Source of the DNA: Bacteroidaceae bacterium
GTDB lineage: Bacteria; Bacteroidota; Bacteroidia; Bacteroidales; Bacteroidaceae
Assembly: GCA_017965425.1 (NCBI GenBank)
Contig: JAGCPY010000001.1
Location: forward strand, 36,324 to 100,323
Direction: 5' to 3'
Length of the DNA: 64,000 bases
The notes under the pieces were generated by a model. That model did not search any database. It was not told where the DNA came from and saw only the letters and a list, made by a program, of their open reading frames with translations. Both the position numbers and the translations under genes were made by a program. Position 1 is the first letter of the stretch. Every line of letters starts with the position of its first letter. Shown in pieces: positions 22,118 to 31,779 of this stretch.

Positions 22118-24178
22118 ATGAAACCAATAAGAAATAAGCTCAGTCAAGGACAGCCCTCTACCTCCGCCACTTCTGCTCCCCTTCCTAAAAAGGAGGGGCA
22201 GAGTGGTGGCTTTCATTCCATCTCTTGTCCTCGGCTTTGGAATTGGAATGTATTCATTGTCTTGGTTCTTCTCGCATCTGGGTTGGTGTTATTAAAACAG
22301 GAAACCGAGACCCTGCTGCGTGCACAGGAACTGAATCTCTGGCTTCCAACAGGTCTTTACTGGAAGACCCTCATGCAGTATCCTGGCGGCGCAGTCTCAT
22401 GGCTGGGCACTTACCTGACACAATACTTCTTCTATCCGCAACTTGGCGTGAGCATCCTTTGCGTCCTTTGGCTCATCATCTGTTTGTTGCTGGTGTGGGT
22501 TTATCGTCTTAAAGGAGCATGGCGCGCGCTGACCTTTCTCGTTCCTGCCGCTTTGATGGCCTGCTTTGTTCAGACGGGCTACTGGCTCTTCTATCAAAAA
22601 CTGCAAGGTCATCTTTTCGTGCCCACCGTCGGCGTGCTCTTTTCCGTTCTTTGCCTCGTCGTCCAGCGGTTGTTCGACAATGGGCTGAATGACAAAGCTG
22701 CTCGCTGGACACGCTTGGGATGGATGGCGCTCGTCTGCATCGTCGGCTATCCATTCTTCGGTGCCTGGGCACTTGGAGCTACGGGGCTGTTGGGTATCTA
22801 CTGCCTGATCACACCTGTCTCCCCAAAAGAGATTCCCTCTTCCGATTCGGGCATCCTTCCTTTCTGGAAAAGATGGGAATGGGTTCCCCTTCTCCTCGCT
22901 CTCATCCTCATTGCTGTCATCCCGCAAATCTATTACCAGCGATGGTTCGAAATGACAGAGCGTCCGTATGTCTATCTTGCCGCCCTGCCTTCCATGCACT
23001 ATGGCCAAGAGAGCTTTGAGCAGTTCCGCATTCCTTATTACGCCATCATTCTGGCCTTCCTTGTCGTCAACACAGTGAGTGTATGCGAAGGTTTAACCTT
23101 CGCCAAACGCCTGAAATCCTGGACGAAAGGCGTTGCCGTCGTTCTCCTGCTCGCACTCGCCATCTTCGGCGTCAGCAAAGCGTGGTACCACGATGTCAAC
23201 TTCCAAAAAGAGCTGGCCATGAACCGTGCCATCGAGGAATGCGACTGGGAACGTGTCCTCGACATTGCCCGTGACGGAAGCAGCGAAGTCAAGCCGACAC
23301 GACAGATGGTGATGTACAAGAACCTCGCACTCTTCCGTCTCGGACGTGCAGGAAACGAGATGTTCACTTACCCTGAAGGTTCCACGCCTCAGAATGCCCC
23401 GTGGAAGGTGCACATGACACAAGTGGGCGGTAAACTCATCTATTACCACTACGGCAAGGAGAATTTCTGCTACCGTTGGTGCATGGAGGACGGAGTGGAA
23501 TTTGGTTGGAAGGCAGAGACCTTGAAATTCATGGCACGTACCTGTCTGCTCAACCAAGAATGGGAAGTCGCTCGCAAGTATCTCGATTTACTGAAAAAGA
23601 CCACCTTCCACCACCAGTGGGCCGAACGCTATGCCCGTTTGTTGGATACGCCAGACGCTTTCGACCTCAAGACTTTGGAAGCCACGGCTAAGGCTGGTGC
23701 ACCCATCATGGACGAACAGATGACACGCGAGTTCGCTCCCATCATGCACATGATGACCTACCCAGACCGCCTCGACGGTGACAACACGCTTGTCGAGATG
23801 TACCTTCTCCAAACCTTTGCCCACGGCAATGGTGACGACCCGCTCTTCCAAGAGATGACCCTCATTTGTGCTCTCATCATGAAAGACATCGATATTTTCT
23901 GGCCGCGATTCATGAAATATGCGACCATGAATCCCAATATCCACATGCCACGCCATTATCAGGAAGCCGCCTATCTCTATGGACATCTTGAAAATAAGGT
24001 GGACATCTCACACATGCCTTTCGACCCCGTTGTCAAAGACACATACGAACGCTTCATGAAATTCAATGAGCAATGCGGCCCCATGACTGAGGAACAGAAA
24101 GCCATCGCCTTCTATCCACAGTTCGGCAGCACCTTCTATTATTTCTATTTCCTCGTGCGCAACCAGAAGACCAATTAA
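22118..24178 (+). CDS. DUF6057-like polytopic membrane protein
   Basis: This 686-residue protein has an N-terminal half with about ten hydrophobic segments (first at about residues 45-62, VFIVLVLLASGLVLLK; last near 335-350, VAVVLLLALAIFGVSKAW), followed by a soluble helical C-terminal half resembling TPR-type repeats (CDWERVLDIARDGS, NQEWEVARKYLDLLKK). I think it belongs to the Bacteroidetes family DUF6057, from its layout and its neighbour, a PD40/haem-motif protein; this is recollection, not a search. Function is unknown. The N-terminal 45 residues are polar and contain an in-frame palindromic insertion (see 22176-22210). It starts 27 bp after the GH2 stop and ends 4 bp before the next gene. 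Confidence 0.6.
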   Translation: MKPIRNKLSQGQPSTSATSAPLPKKEGQSGGFHSISCPRLWNWNVFIVLVLLASGLVLLKQETETLLRAQELNLWLPTGLYWKTLMQYPGGAVSWLGTYLTQYFFYPQLGVSILCVLWLIICLLLVWVYRLKGAWRALTFLVPAALMACFVQTGYWLFYQKLQGHLFVPTVGVLFSVLCLVVQRLFDNGLNDKAARWTRLGWMALVCIVGYPFFGAWALGATGLLGIYCLITPVSPKEIPSSDSGILPFWKRWEWVPLLLALILIAVIPQIYYQRWFEMTERPYVYLAALPSMHYGQESFEQFRIPYYAIILAFLVVNTVSVCEGLTFAKRLKSWTKGVAVVLLLALAIFGVSKAWYHDVNFQKELAMNRAIEECDWERVLDIARDGSSEVKPTRQMVMYKNLALFRLGRAGNEMFTYPEGSTPQNAPWKVHMTQVGGKLIYYHYGKENFCYRWCMEDGVEFGWKAETLKFMARTCLLNQEWEVARKYLDLLKKTTFHHQWAERYARLLDTPDAFDLKTLEATAKAGAPIMDEQMTREFAPIMHMMTYPDRLDGDNTLVEMYLLQTFAHGNGDDPLFQEMTLICALIMKDIDIFWPRFMKYATMNPNIHMPRHYQEAAYLYGHLENKVDISHMPFDPVVKDTYERFMKFNEQCGPMTEEQKAIAFYPQFGSTFYYFYFLVRNQKTN
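22176..22210 (+). repeat. in-frame palindromic repeat inside the DUF6057-like gene
   Basis: CCCCTTCCT then AGGAGGGG with a 4-nt loop gives a hairpin with one unpaired base, followed by a G-rich tail. It is translated as PLPKKEGQSGG (residues 21-31). The same unit, read in the same frame, occurs in nrnA (28102-28151) and tolC (40370-40412). Confidence 0.65.
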
Positions 24179-24182
24179 AAAC

Positions 24183-25868
24183 ATGATGTTTCCACTATTC
24201 AACCACATAAAGAACGTCCTGTATGTTGCGATTCTATCGCAACTACTATTGTTCTCATCCTGCACCTCGCCTTCTGCCCCGACCTCCTTCACAGAAGACA
24301 AGGACCTACCCACCATCTACCCTGACTATATTGGCGTCACCGTCCCCTGCAACATTGCTCCCCTGCATTTCCACATCGACCACGAAGCCGAGGCTACAGA
24401 CTTCGTCACTCGTTTCACAGCCGGCGGCCAGCAGTGGACACTCGATGGAGAGGATGTCTGCACAGGCATGAAGAAATGGCAGAAAATGAAAGATGCAGCC
24501 TTGGCTGCTGACGGAAAGATTTCCGTTGAAGTCTTCGTCAAGAATGAAAAGACATGGCAGCGACAGCAACCCTTCAGCATCACAGTTTCCAAGGACAGCA
24601 TCGACCCCTACATTTCCTACCGCCTCATTTCGCCTTCATACGTAACCTACGAAGACCTGACACTGAACCAACGTTGCCTCGAGAACTTCGACGAAAGTCT
24701 TATTTACGGGAACATGATTAACAGCGACGAGAAGAACGGACAGTGTATCAACTGCCATCACGCTCAATGGTACAATCCTCAACGCATCCAGTTTCATGTT
24801 CGTCAGCACTTAGGCGGTACTGTCATCGCCTATGATGGTAAGCTACAGAAGATCAACCTCAAGACCGACAGCACCATTTCCGCTGGAGTCTATCCAACTT
24901 GGCATCCCAGTAAACCGTGGATTGTCTATTCCACCAACATGACAGGGCAGAGTTTCCACACGCGCGACATCAATAAGATAGAGGTGCAGGATACCAAGAG
25001 CAACCTCATCTTCTATGACCTTGAGCATAACGAGGTAACACCCATCACGCGTGACACTACGTGGTTTGACTGTTTCCCCTTCTGGTCACCCGACGGAAAG
25101 TATATCTATTACGTCAGCGCCCATTGGGAGCGTCGCGACACGGTGAACATGGATTTTGAACTCATCAAAAACTATAAGGAGGTACAGTACAACCTCTATC
25201 GCAAGCCCTTCGACGAGCAGACCCGTACCTTTGGCCCTCGTGAACTCATCTACGATGCCGTGGCACGCAACCGCAGCGTCACCCTGCCACGCGTCTCCCC
25301 CGATGGGCGCTGGCTGATGTTCACCGAAGGACAATATGGTGTCTTCCATATCTGGCATGGCGATGCCGACCTCTTCCTCATGGACCTGACACAGGCCGCA
25401 CCCGTAGAACCTACGCCCGTCGCTATCTTTACCCCCGACGCCCTGCCCGCTGGGGCTGTTCCCCCGACGGCTAACAATGTGGAACGCGAAGCAGCGGCCG
25501 ACAGCCTGCGGGAGGCACAAGGCCTGCGCACCCCTCTTCCCTGCCATATCCGTAACATCACTGAACTCAACTCGCCCGACGTGGAGAGCTATCACTCCTG
25601 GTCCAGCAACGGTTGCTGGGTCATCTTCTCCAGCCGACGCACCGACGGCAACTTCACGCGCCCCTTCATCGCTCACCATGACGGCAACGGTCGTTTTTCC
25701 CGTCCCTTCGAGTTACCGCAGAACAACCCGCAGTACCATCGAGAGTTCCTCCGCAGTTTCAATATTCCCGAATTTCTTTCTGGCCCTGTCACCATCCGAC
25801 CTCAAGAGTTCGCCAACATCATTAAAAAAGATCCGATACCAGCCCAACTGAAGATGAAAAGACAATGA
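24183..25868 (+). CDS. PD40/TolB-like lipoprotein with a CxxCH haem motif
   Basis: This 561-residue lipoprotein has its lipobox cysteine at residue 27 (LFSSC). An Ig-like N-terminal region (about 45-155) precedes a single c-type haem motif CINCHH (Cys188, Cys191, His192). From about 225 to 480 there are WD40-like PD40 repeats (YPTWHPSKPWIVYSTN, FPFWSPDGKYIYYVS, LPRVSPDGRWLMF, YHSWSSNGCWVIFSS), consistent with a beta-propeller. The combination of a propeller and one haem site suggests an electron-transfer or protein-binding scaffold in the periplasm. It overlaps the next gene by 4 bp (ATGA), a strong sign of translational coupling with the S9 peptidase. Covalent haem attachment is inferred from the motif only; some Bacteroidetes proteins of this kind may use the motif otherwise. 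Confidence 0.75.
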   Translation: MMFPLFNHIKNVLYVAILSQLLLFSSCTSPSAPTSFTEDKDLPTIYPDYIGVTVPCNIAPLHFHIDHEAEATDFVTRFTAGGQQWTLDGEDVCTGMKKWQKMKDAALAADGKISVEVFVKNEKTWQRQQPFSITVSKDSIDPYISYRLISPSYVTYEDLTLNQRCLENFDESLIYGNMINSDEKNGQCINCHHAQWYNPQRIQFHVRQHLGGTVIAYDGKLQKINLKTDSTISAGVYPTWHPSKPWIVYSTNMTGQSFHTRDINKIEVQDTKSNLIFYDLEHNEVTPITRDTTWFDCFPFWSPDGKYIYYVSAHWERRDTVNMDFELIKNYKEVQYNLYRKPFDEQTRTFGPRELIYDAVARNRSVTLPRVSPDGRWLMFTEGQYGVFHIWHGDADLFLMDLTQAAPVEPTPVAIFTPDALPAGAVPPTANNVEREAAADSLREAQGLRTPLPCHIRNITELNSPDVESYHSWSSNGCWVIFSSRRTDGNFTRPFIAHHDGNGRFSRPFELPQNNPQYHREFLRSFNIPEFLSGPVTIRPQEFANIIKKDPIPAQLKMKRQ

Positions 25869-28060
25869 AAAAAACTTTCTTCTTTCTTATTTATCATTTC
25901 TTTATCATTTCTATCGCAGCCCAAGGCACTCTCGAAGATTATAATCGTGCCTATGCCTTACAACGCTCCTTCTCTTGGTCGAAGGTCAAGAACCACGTCG
26001 ATGATGCCCGCTGGATGTCTGACGACCGCTTTCAATATCATCTCACCGACGGCGACAAAGGCGTTTGGCACTTCGGACAGGTGAACCCTGACGGCTCCAT
26101 CACCCTTGCTGACAGTACAGCCGACCGTCCCTTAGAGAGTTCATCTTCGGTTCGTGCCCGACGTTTTCCCCGTCGTGACAATGCCAACCCTATTCGCTTT
26201 GTCACCAACCCTTCCAAACGTCGTCATGAGCGCCATTGGATGGAAACCGACGACGAACGCAGTGGCGACCCCGTTTTCTCTCCGGATTCCTCTCTCGTGG
26301 CCTTCATCCGAAACGACAACGTCTATGTGGCCAAGCCCGATGGTTCGGAAACTCGTGCCATCTCCACAGAAGGAACCCTCAGCCACTACTTCAGTAGCTA
26401 CATCCAGTGGAGCCCAGACGGCCATTACTTGGCCGTCAACCGCATCCGTCCCATTGAAAAGCGTTACGTCTATTATGTGGAATCCTCCCCTTCCGACCAA
26501 CTTCAACCCATCCTTCATAAACAGGAATATGCCAAGCCTGGCGACGAATTAGCTCAGAAGACACCCTATATCTTCGAAGTTGCTTCGGGTCGAGCTGTTT
26601 GCCCGGCCCCTGAACTTATTGCCAACCAGTATGACCTTTCACGCTTAGAGTGGTGCAACGACTCCCACTCCATCCGTTTCGAGTACAACCAACGCGGCCA
26701 CCACTTATACCGTGTTTACGAGATGGCTGTGACAGGGAATGTGCGCACTCTTATAGAAGAGCGCGAAGTGAAGTATGTCCGCTACTCCAACAACTACCGT
26801 CACGACCTTTACGGAGACAGCCTCATCCTCTGGTTGAGCGAACGTGACGGTTTCCCTCACCTCTACCTCTTCGACACCACTCGCCCCGTCCCCAAGAAAA
26901 AGAAAGGAACTTCCCCCACGGAATGCCTGTCACGGCAGTTGACTCGCGGAAACTGGTGTGTCCGCCGTGTCCTCCACATCGACGAGGAAAAAGGCATCAT
27001 TTTCTTCTCGGCCAACGGCATACACCCCGAGGAAGATCCATATCACATCCATTATTGCCGTGTCAAGCTTGACGGCACTGGTTTCACAGACCTCACTCCT
27101 GAGCCCGCCAATCACAACGCTCGCTTTAACGACGATTTCTCTGCACTCATCGACACCTATTCGACGCAAAACACGCCTCCTACCACCAAAATAAGAGTGT
27201 TCGGCGATTCAGTCGCCGAGAAGACCCTCGCCAGTGCAGACATCACCGACCTTATTTCGTCAGGTTGGACAGCACCTGAAATCTTCGTGGCATCCGGTCG
27301 CGATGGAAAGACACCCATGTGGGGTATCATCCAGCGCCCCTCCCACTTTGATCCATCTAAGAAATATCCCGTCATCGAATACATCTATGCAGGACCAGGT
27401 GACAGCTACACGCCCAAGTCCTTCCAGCCCTACAACTACTACACATCCTCTTTGGCAGAGCTCGGCTTCATCGTCGTGCAACTCGATGCCATGGGTACCA
27501 GCAACCGCGGCAAGGCCTTCGAAGAAGTATGCTACAAGAACCTCAAGGACGCAGGCTTCCCCGACCGCATCGCGTGGATAAAAGCCGCTGCAGAGAAATA
27601 CCCCTACATGGATATCAGCCGCGTAGGTATTTATGGATGTTCGGCAGGCGGCCAGGAAAGCACAGGAGCCGTCCTCTTCCATGGCGACTTCTACAAAGCG
27701 GCTTACAGCGCCTGCGGATGCCATGACAACCGCATGGACAAGATTTGGTGGAATGAACAATGGATGAGCTATCCCGTTGATTCCTCCTATATCGAGTGCT
27801 CCAACGTCGAGAACGCCTATCGTCTGGAGCGGCCTCTCATGCTCGTCGTCGGCGAATTAGACGACAATGTAGATCCTGCCAGCACCATGCAGGTTGCCGA
27901 TGCACTTATCAAGGCCAATAAGCCTTTCGAGCTCGTTGTCATCCCCGGTGCACATCACACCGTCGGTGAACGCTTCGGTGAACATAAGCGCTTCGACTTT
28001 TTTGTCAAGAATCTCCTCGGCGTAGAGCCGCCTGCATGGAGTGAGGTGCAGAGCAAATGA
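25865..28060 (+). CDS. S9 family prolyl oligopeptidase / dipeptidyl-peptidase IV
   Basis: This 731-residue exported peptidase has a hydrophobic N-terminus (residues 4-20, ending SIAAQ), a DPP IV-type beta-propeller (about 35-470, with RWMSDDRFQYHL and HYFSSYIQWSPDGHYLAVNR), and a C-terminal alpha/beta hydrolase. The catalytic serine is Ser593 in GIYGCSAGGQ; the aspartate is 666 or 667 in GELDDNVDP; the histidine is 697 or 698 in PGAHHTVGE. DPP IV enzymes remove X-Pro or X-Ala dipeptides in the periplasm. It starts inside the stop codon of the haem/PD40 lipoprotein, so the two products are probably made in equal amounts and may act together. Confidence 0.9.
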   Translation: MKKTFFFLIYHFFIISIAAQGTLEDYNRAYALQRSFSWSKVKNHVDDARWMSDDRFQYHLTDGDKGVWHFGQVNPDGSITLADSTADRPLESSSSVRARRFPRRDNANPIRFVTNPSKRRHERHWMETDDERSGDPVFSPDSSLVAFIRNDNVYVAKPDGSETRAISTEGTLSHYFSSYIQWSPDGHYLAVNRIRPIEKRYVYYVESSPSDQLQPILHKQEYAKPGDELAQKTPYIFEVASGRAVCPAPELIANQYDLSRLEWCNDSHSIRFEYNQRGHHLYRVYEMAVTGNVRTLIEEREVKYVRYSNNYRHDLYGDSLILWLSERDGFPHLYLFDTTRPVPKKKKGTSPTECLSRQLTRGNWCVRRVLHIDEEKGIIFFSANGIHPEEDPYHIHYCRVKLDGTGFTDLTPEPANHNARFNDDFSALIDTYSTQNTPPTTKIRVFGDSVAEKTLASADITDLISSGWTAPEIFVASGRDGKTPMWGIIQRPSHFDPSKKYPVIEYIYAGPGDSYTPKSFQPYNYYTSSLAELGFIVVQLDAMGTSNRGKAFEEVCYKNLKDAGFPDRIAWIKAAAEKYPYMDISRVGIYGCSAGGQESTGAVLFHGDFYKAAYSACGCHDNRMDKIWWNEQWMSYPVDSSYIECSNVENAYRLERPLMLVVGELDDNVDPASTMQVADALIKANKPFELVVIPGAHHTVGERFGEHKRFDFFVKNLLGVEPPAWSEVQSK

Positions 28061-28066
28061 AGAATA

Positions 28067-29200
28067 ATGATACAAGAGACACCTATTAGCAACAGTAACT
28101 ACTTCCTTCCTCACAGGGAGGGCAGGGGCTGGGTCTCCCTCCTCTCCCCTTCCGACAAAGCCCTTTGGCTGCAGCTCCTCTCCGCTGCACGCCATATCGT
28201 CATCACCTGCCATCGCGGACCTGACGGCGATGCCATCGGTTCCACAACAGCCTTGGCTTCCTGGTTGCGACGTCACTACCCTGAGGCCGACATCCGCGTT
28301 GTGGCTCCTACCATTTTCCCGGACTTCCTCAAATGGATGCCAGGAGCTGAGGACATTCTTATTTACGAGAAGCACGAGGACGAGGTGCGCCCGATTATTG
28401 AACATTCCGACCTCGTCATCCTATGCGACCACGGCGAGCTCAAACGCATGTGGACTCTTGGCGATGTCGTCCGCGACCACCCCACCCCGCGCATCATGAT
28501 CGACCATCATCTCGATCCCGAACAAGGCATCGCCGATCTGGTCATCTCACATCCTGACCTCTCCTCTACCTGTGAGGTACTGCTGCGCGTCATACTTGAA
28601 CTGGAGCCTTTGTTGGCAGATGGCTGTCCTGCCAGCTCCCTTCCCCTCCTCACTCACGACGAAGCCGTGTCCCTCTATACCGGCATGATGACGGACACCG
28701 GCGCCTTCACCTACGCCAGCACACGACCGGAAATCTACGAGCTCATCAGCATCCTCCTACAGCACGGCATCGACAAGGATAAGATCTATCGCAACGTCTT
28801 CTTTACCTACAGCCCTAATCGCCTGAAGCTTCAAGGCTATATGCTCTATGCCAAGCTTGACGTTTGGAAAAAGGCTCACACCTCCATCATGACCTTTACC
28901 AATGCAGAGCGTCGCCGCTTCGGCACCCTTAATGGCGACACCGAAGGACTTGTCAATCTGCCACTGCAGATTCTCGGCATGAAGCTCTCCATCTTCCTCC
29001 GCGAAGACACCGAGCACCCCTGCATCCGCGTCTCGCTCCGCTCTGTAGATGACTTCCCCTGCAACGAGATGGCAGCAGAGTTCTTCGGCGGCGGCGGACA
29101 CAAGAACGCTGCCGGCGGTGAGATTTGGGGCACCATGGACGACGCCGTCGCCATCGCCAAGAAAGCCGTTCAGAAATTCCTCCCTCTCCTGAAAGAATGA
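28067..29200 (+). CDS. nrnA: DHH/DHHA1 phosphoesterase, NrnA-like (nanoRNase / pAp phosphatase)
   Basis: This 377-residue cytosolic protein has DHH-superfamily motifs in order: CHRGPDGDAIGST (about residue 46), VILCDHGELKR (about 121), DHHLD at 146-150, GMMTDTGAFTYAST (about 205) and the DHHA1 glycine loop GGGGHKNAAGG (about 342). NrnA degrades RNA fragments of 2-5 nt and dephosphorylates 3'-phosphoadenosine 5'-phosphate. The first 30 residues are not typical of the family and come largely from an in-frame palindromic insertion (28102-28151). A housekeeping enzyme within a run of exported proteins is odd; it starts 6 bp after the S9 stop and may simply ride on the transcript. Confidence 0.85.
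   Translation: MIQETPISNSNYFLPHREGRGWVSLLSPSDKALWLQLLSAARHIVITCHRGPDGDAIGSTTALASWLRRHYPEADIRVVAPTIFPDFLKWMPGAEDILIYEKHEDEVRPIIEHSDLVILCDHGELKRMWTLGDVVRDHPTPRIMIDHHLDPEQGIADLVISHPDLSSTCEVLLRVILELEPLLADGCPASSLPLLTHDEAVSLYTGMMTDTGAFTYASTRPEIYELISILLQHGIDKDKIYRNVFFTYSPNRLKLQGYMLYAKLDVWKKAHTSIMTFTNAERRRFGTLNGDTEGLVNLPLQILGMKLSIFLREDTEHPCIRVSLRSVDDFPCNEMAAEFFGGGGHKNAAGGEIWGTMDDAVAIAKKAVQKFLPLLKE
28102..28151 (+). repeat. in-frame palindromic repeat at the start of nrnA
   Basis: The G/C-rich unit (CTTCCTCACAGGGAGGGC followed by GGGTCTCC) is translated as FLPHREGRGWVS, residues 13-24. It aligns with the tolC copy over most of its length, with a 1-base difference in a G run, and with the DUF6057 copy over its first half. 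All three are read in the same frame as L-P-x-x-E-G. Confidence 0.65.
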
Positions 29201-29222
29201 AACAATAATAATATTTCCTTAT

Positions 29223-31724
29223 ATGAAAAAGCTACTTATCCTCCTCGTCATGTTTGTTGCTGTGATGCAGCAAGCCCTCATGGCCTCCCCTGCCATCGGA
29301 GGCACCGACTACACCGAAGCTACTCAGCGCTCTGGCGTCGTCCTCGACCAAATCATCAAGGTCAATAACTACTGGCAGGCCCACAACACGCCCTACGTCC
29401 GTTCCTTCTGGGATCACGCCGCCTACCACACGGGCAACATGGAAGCCTATCGCCTTACGGGACGTGCCGACTGGTATGCCTATACCGACAAATGGTGTCG
29501 CCACAACGAGTGGAAAGGTGCCAAGAGCGACGACAGGAAGAACTGGAAATACAAGACCTACGGCGAGGGGCAGGACTTTGTCCTCTTCGGCGACTGGCAG
29601 ATCTGTTTCCAGACCTATATAGATATGTATAACCTTGTCCCTGCACCCTATAAGGTAGCACGCGCCATCGAGGTCATGAGCCATGAATGTTCCATGGAGG
29701 ACACCCACTTCTGGTGGTGGGCCGATGCCCTTTACATGGTGATGCCCGTCATGACCAAGATGTACCTGCTCACGGGCGAGGTCAAATACCTCGAAAAGCT
29801 CTATGAGAACTTCCTCTGGAGCGACAGCCTGATGTACGACAAGGATGAACAGCTCTACTACCGCGATGCCAAGTACATCTACCCGAAGGTGAAGACCGCC
29901 TGCAACGGTGGCAAGAGCTTCTGGGCACGCGGCGACGGATGGGTGCTCGCAGGCCTGGCTAAGGTACTGGCCGACATGCCGCAGGACTACAAGAACCGTC
30001 CTATCTTCGTTCAGCGCTTCCGCGAGCTGGCCGAGGGCGTCGCACGCGTGCAACGGCCAGGCGGTTATTGGAGCCGTTCCATGCTCTGCGAGGATGATGC
30101 TCCTGGTCCCGAGACCTCCGGCACGGCCTTCTTTACCTACGGTATGCTGTGGGGCGTCAACCACGGCTACCTCGACAAGGCCACCTTTGAGCCCGTCATC
30201 ATGAAAGCTTGGAAGTACCTCTCTGAGACGGCCCTGCAGCCCGACGGCAGCATCGGTTTCGTACAGCCCATCGGCGAGAAGCCCGACCCCACGAAGACCG
30301 TAGATGCTCACTCCCAAGCCCCCTTTGGCACGGGTGCATGGCTCCTCGCCGCCTGTGAGATGGTGCGCTACATCAATGCCGACCCGCTCATCCCTGCACC
30401 GAACCCCGATGCCATCACCAACTCCATCTACCACCACACTCCCGGAACCCCCACCGTCTCAGGCCCCATTAACGGTGGCGCAGCAGCCTACACTGGCGGT
30501 GCCCGTGCCATCCGTCCCATTGACCGAGGCCATGAGAGCTTCTGGTTCACGGAAGTCAAGAACCCCACAAAGGAAAATATCTCTCAGGTCATTGAAATTG
30601 CCACGATGGAAGAACTGAAGAAAGGTAACTGCGCCGTCGCCCGCGAGTTCATTGTCCTGGACTCCGACAACAACGAGGTACCCTATCAGATCACCCACGA
30701 CGGCCGCGTCCTCGTCTTCTGCAACGTGCGCCCAGAAAGCAGCATCGGCCTTTCCATGATCAAAGGGCAGCCACAGGACTACGAACTCACCTGCAACGGC
30801 CGCATCTATCCCAACCGTTGGGACGACCTCGTATGGGAGAATGACCGCTGCGCCTGGCGCTTCTACGGTCCCGGTGCTCACAAGAACATGAAGAACAACG
30901 CCTACGGCTTCGACACCTTCGTCAAGAACACGCCGCATCCCATGCAGGATCAGCTCTACCATAACGAACTTACGTCCTACGGCGTCAACAGCCGTATGCA
31001 AAAGAATAAGAGTTCCCTCAACTGGAACGAGGTGCACCGCGGTTACACCTACCACCGCAACCACGGTGCCGGCATGGATGCATACACCGTCGGCGCCACC
31101 CTCGGTGCCGGGGCTGCAGCCTTGATGGCAAAGGACGGCTCCCTCGTCTATCCGCTTTATTATGAGAAAGCCGAGATTCTCGACAATGGCCCCCTCCGCT
31201 TCACCGTACGTATGACCATGCCCAAACGCGAGCTTAATGGTGACAGCATCCGCGAGATCCGCCTTATCACTCAGGACTGCGGCAGCCATTTCGCTCGTGT
31301 AGAGATTACCTACGAAGGACTCGACCGCCCCACCCCCGTCTGTACAGGCATCGTCGTCCACGAATCCGCCCCAAAAGCTTATACCTTAAATAATAAAGAA
31401 GGCTTCGTCACATACGCCGAACCCCTCGACCTTGCCGACAAACGCATGAACGGGGAGCACTACCTCGGCATCTTCATACCTCAGGCAAAGGAGCAGAAGA
31501 GCAAGGCCAAGACAGAAGTAAAATACCTTCCTCTGTCCGAAAAACGTGCTGGAGGCATCGGCCATGCCCTCATCCAGACCACCTACACACCCGGCCAGCC
31601 ATTCATCTACTACACAGGTTCAGCCTGGAGTCTCTACGATGTGCCTACCCACGCCATTTGGCAAGAGACGCTACGCCACGAAGCACGCATCCTCTTCAAC
31701 GGCCTCCAGTTAGTAGCACATTAA
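29223..31724 (+). CDS. secreted GH88/GH105 unsaturated glycuronyl hydrolase with DUF4861 domain
   Basis: This 833-residue protein has a signal peptide (1-21) and two parts. Residues about 35-395 form the alpha/alpha barrel of GH88/GH105 (YteR/Ugl type), with the likely catalytic Asp168 in WWWADALYMV and the conserved FWARGDGWVLAGL. Residues about 425-833 match the DUF4861 domain that commonly follows GH105 (YPNRWDDLVWENDRCAWRFY, GAGMDAYTVGATLGAGAAAL). GH105 removes unsaturated galacturonate or glucuronate left by polysaccharide lyases, such as those acting on rhamnogalacturonan; DUF4861 is uncharacterised. It is the last gene of the GH2 operon and converges on leuD. No lyase gene is in the window, so the substrate remains open. 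Confidence 0.87.
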   Translation: MKKLLILLVMFVAVMQQALMASPAIGGTDYTEATQRSGVVLDQIIKVNNYWQAHNTPYVRSFWDHAAYHTGNMEAYRLTGRADWYAYTDKWCRHNEWKGAKSDDRKNWKYKTYGEGQDFVLFGDWQICFQTYIDMYNLVPAPYKVARAIEVMSHECSMEDTHFWWWADALYMVMPVMTKMYLLTGEVKYLEKLYENFLWSDSLMYDKDEQLYYRDAKYIYPKVKTACNGGKSFWARGDGWVLAGLAKVLADMPQDYKNRPIFVQRFRELAEGVARVQRPGGYWSRSMLCEDDAPGPETSGTAFFTYGMLWGVNHGYLDKATFEPVIMKAWKYLSETALQPDGSIGFVQPIGEKPDPTKTVDAHSQAPFGTGAWLLAACEMVRYINADPLIPAPNPDAITNSIYHHTPGTPTVSGPINGGAAAYTGGARAIRPIDRGHESFWFTEVKNPTKENISQVIEIATMEELKKGNCAVAREFIVLDSDNNEVPYQITHDGRVLVFCNVRPESSIGLSMIKGQPQDYELTCNGRIYPNRWDDLVWENDRCAWRFYGPGAHKNMKNNAYGFDTFVKNTPHPMQDQLYHNELTSYGVNSRMQKNKSSLNWNEVHRGYTYHRNHGAGMDAYTVGATLGAGAAALMAKDGSLVYPLYYEKAEILDNGPLRFTVRMTMPKRELNGDSIREIRLITQDCGSHFARVEITYEGLDRPTPVCTGIVVHESAPKAYTLNNKEGFVTYAEPLDLADKRMNGEHYLGIFIPQAKEQKSKAKTEVKYLPLSEKRAGGIGHALIQTTYTPGQPFIYYTGSAWSLYDVPTHAIWQETLRHEARILFNGLQLVAH

Positions 31725-31779
31725 ATAATACTGCCCGCTAAAGTCGGACACCAATATCTTTTACAGATGAACGACCTGT

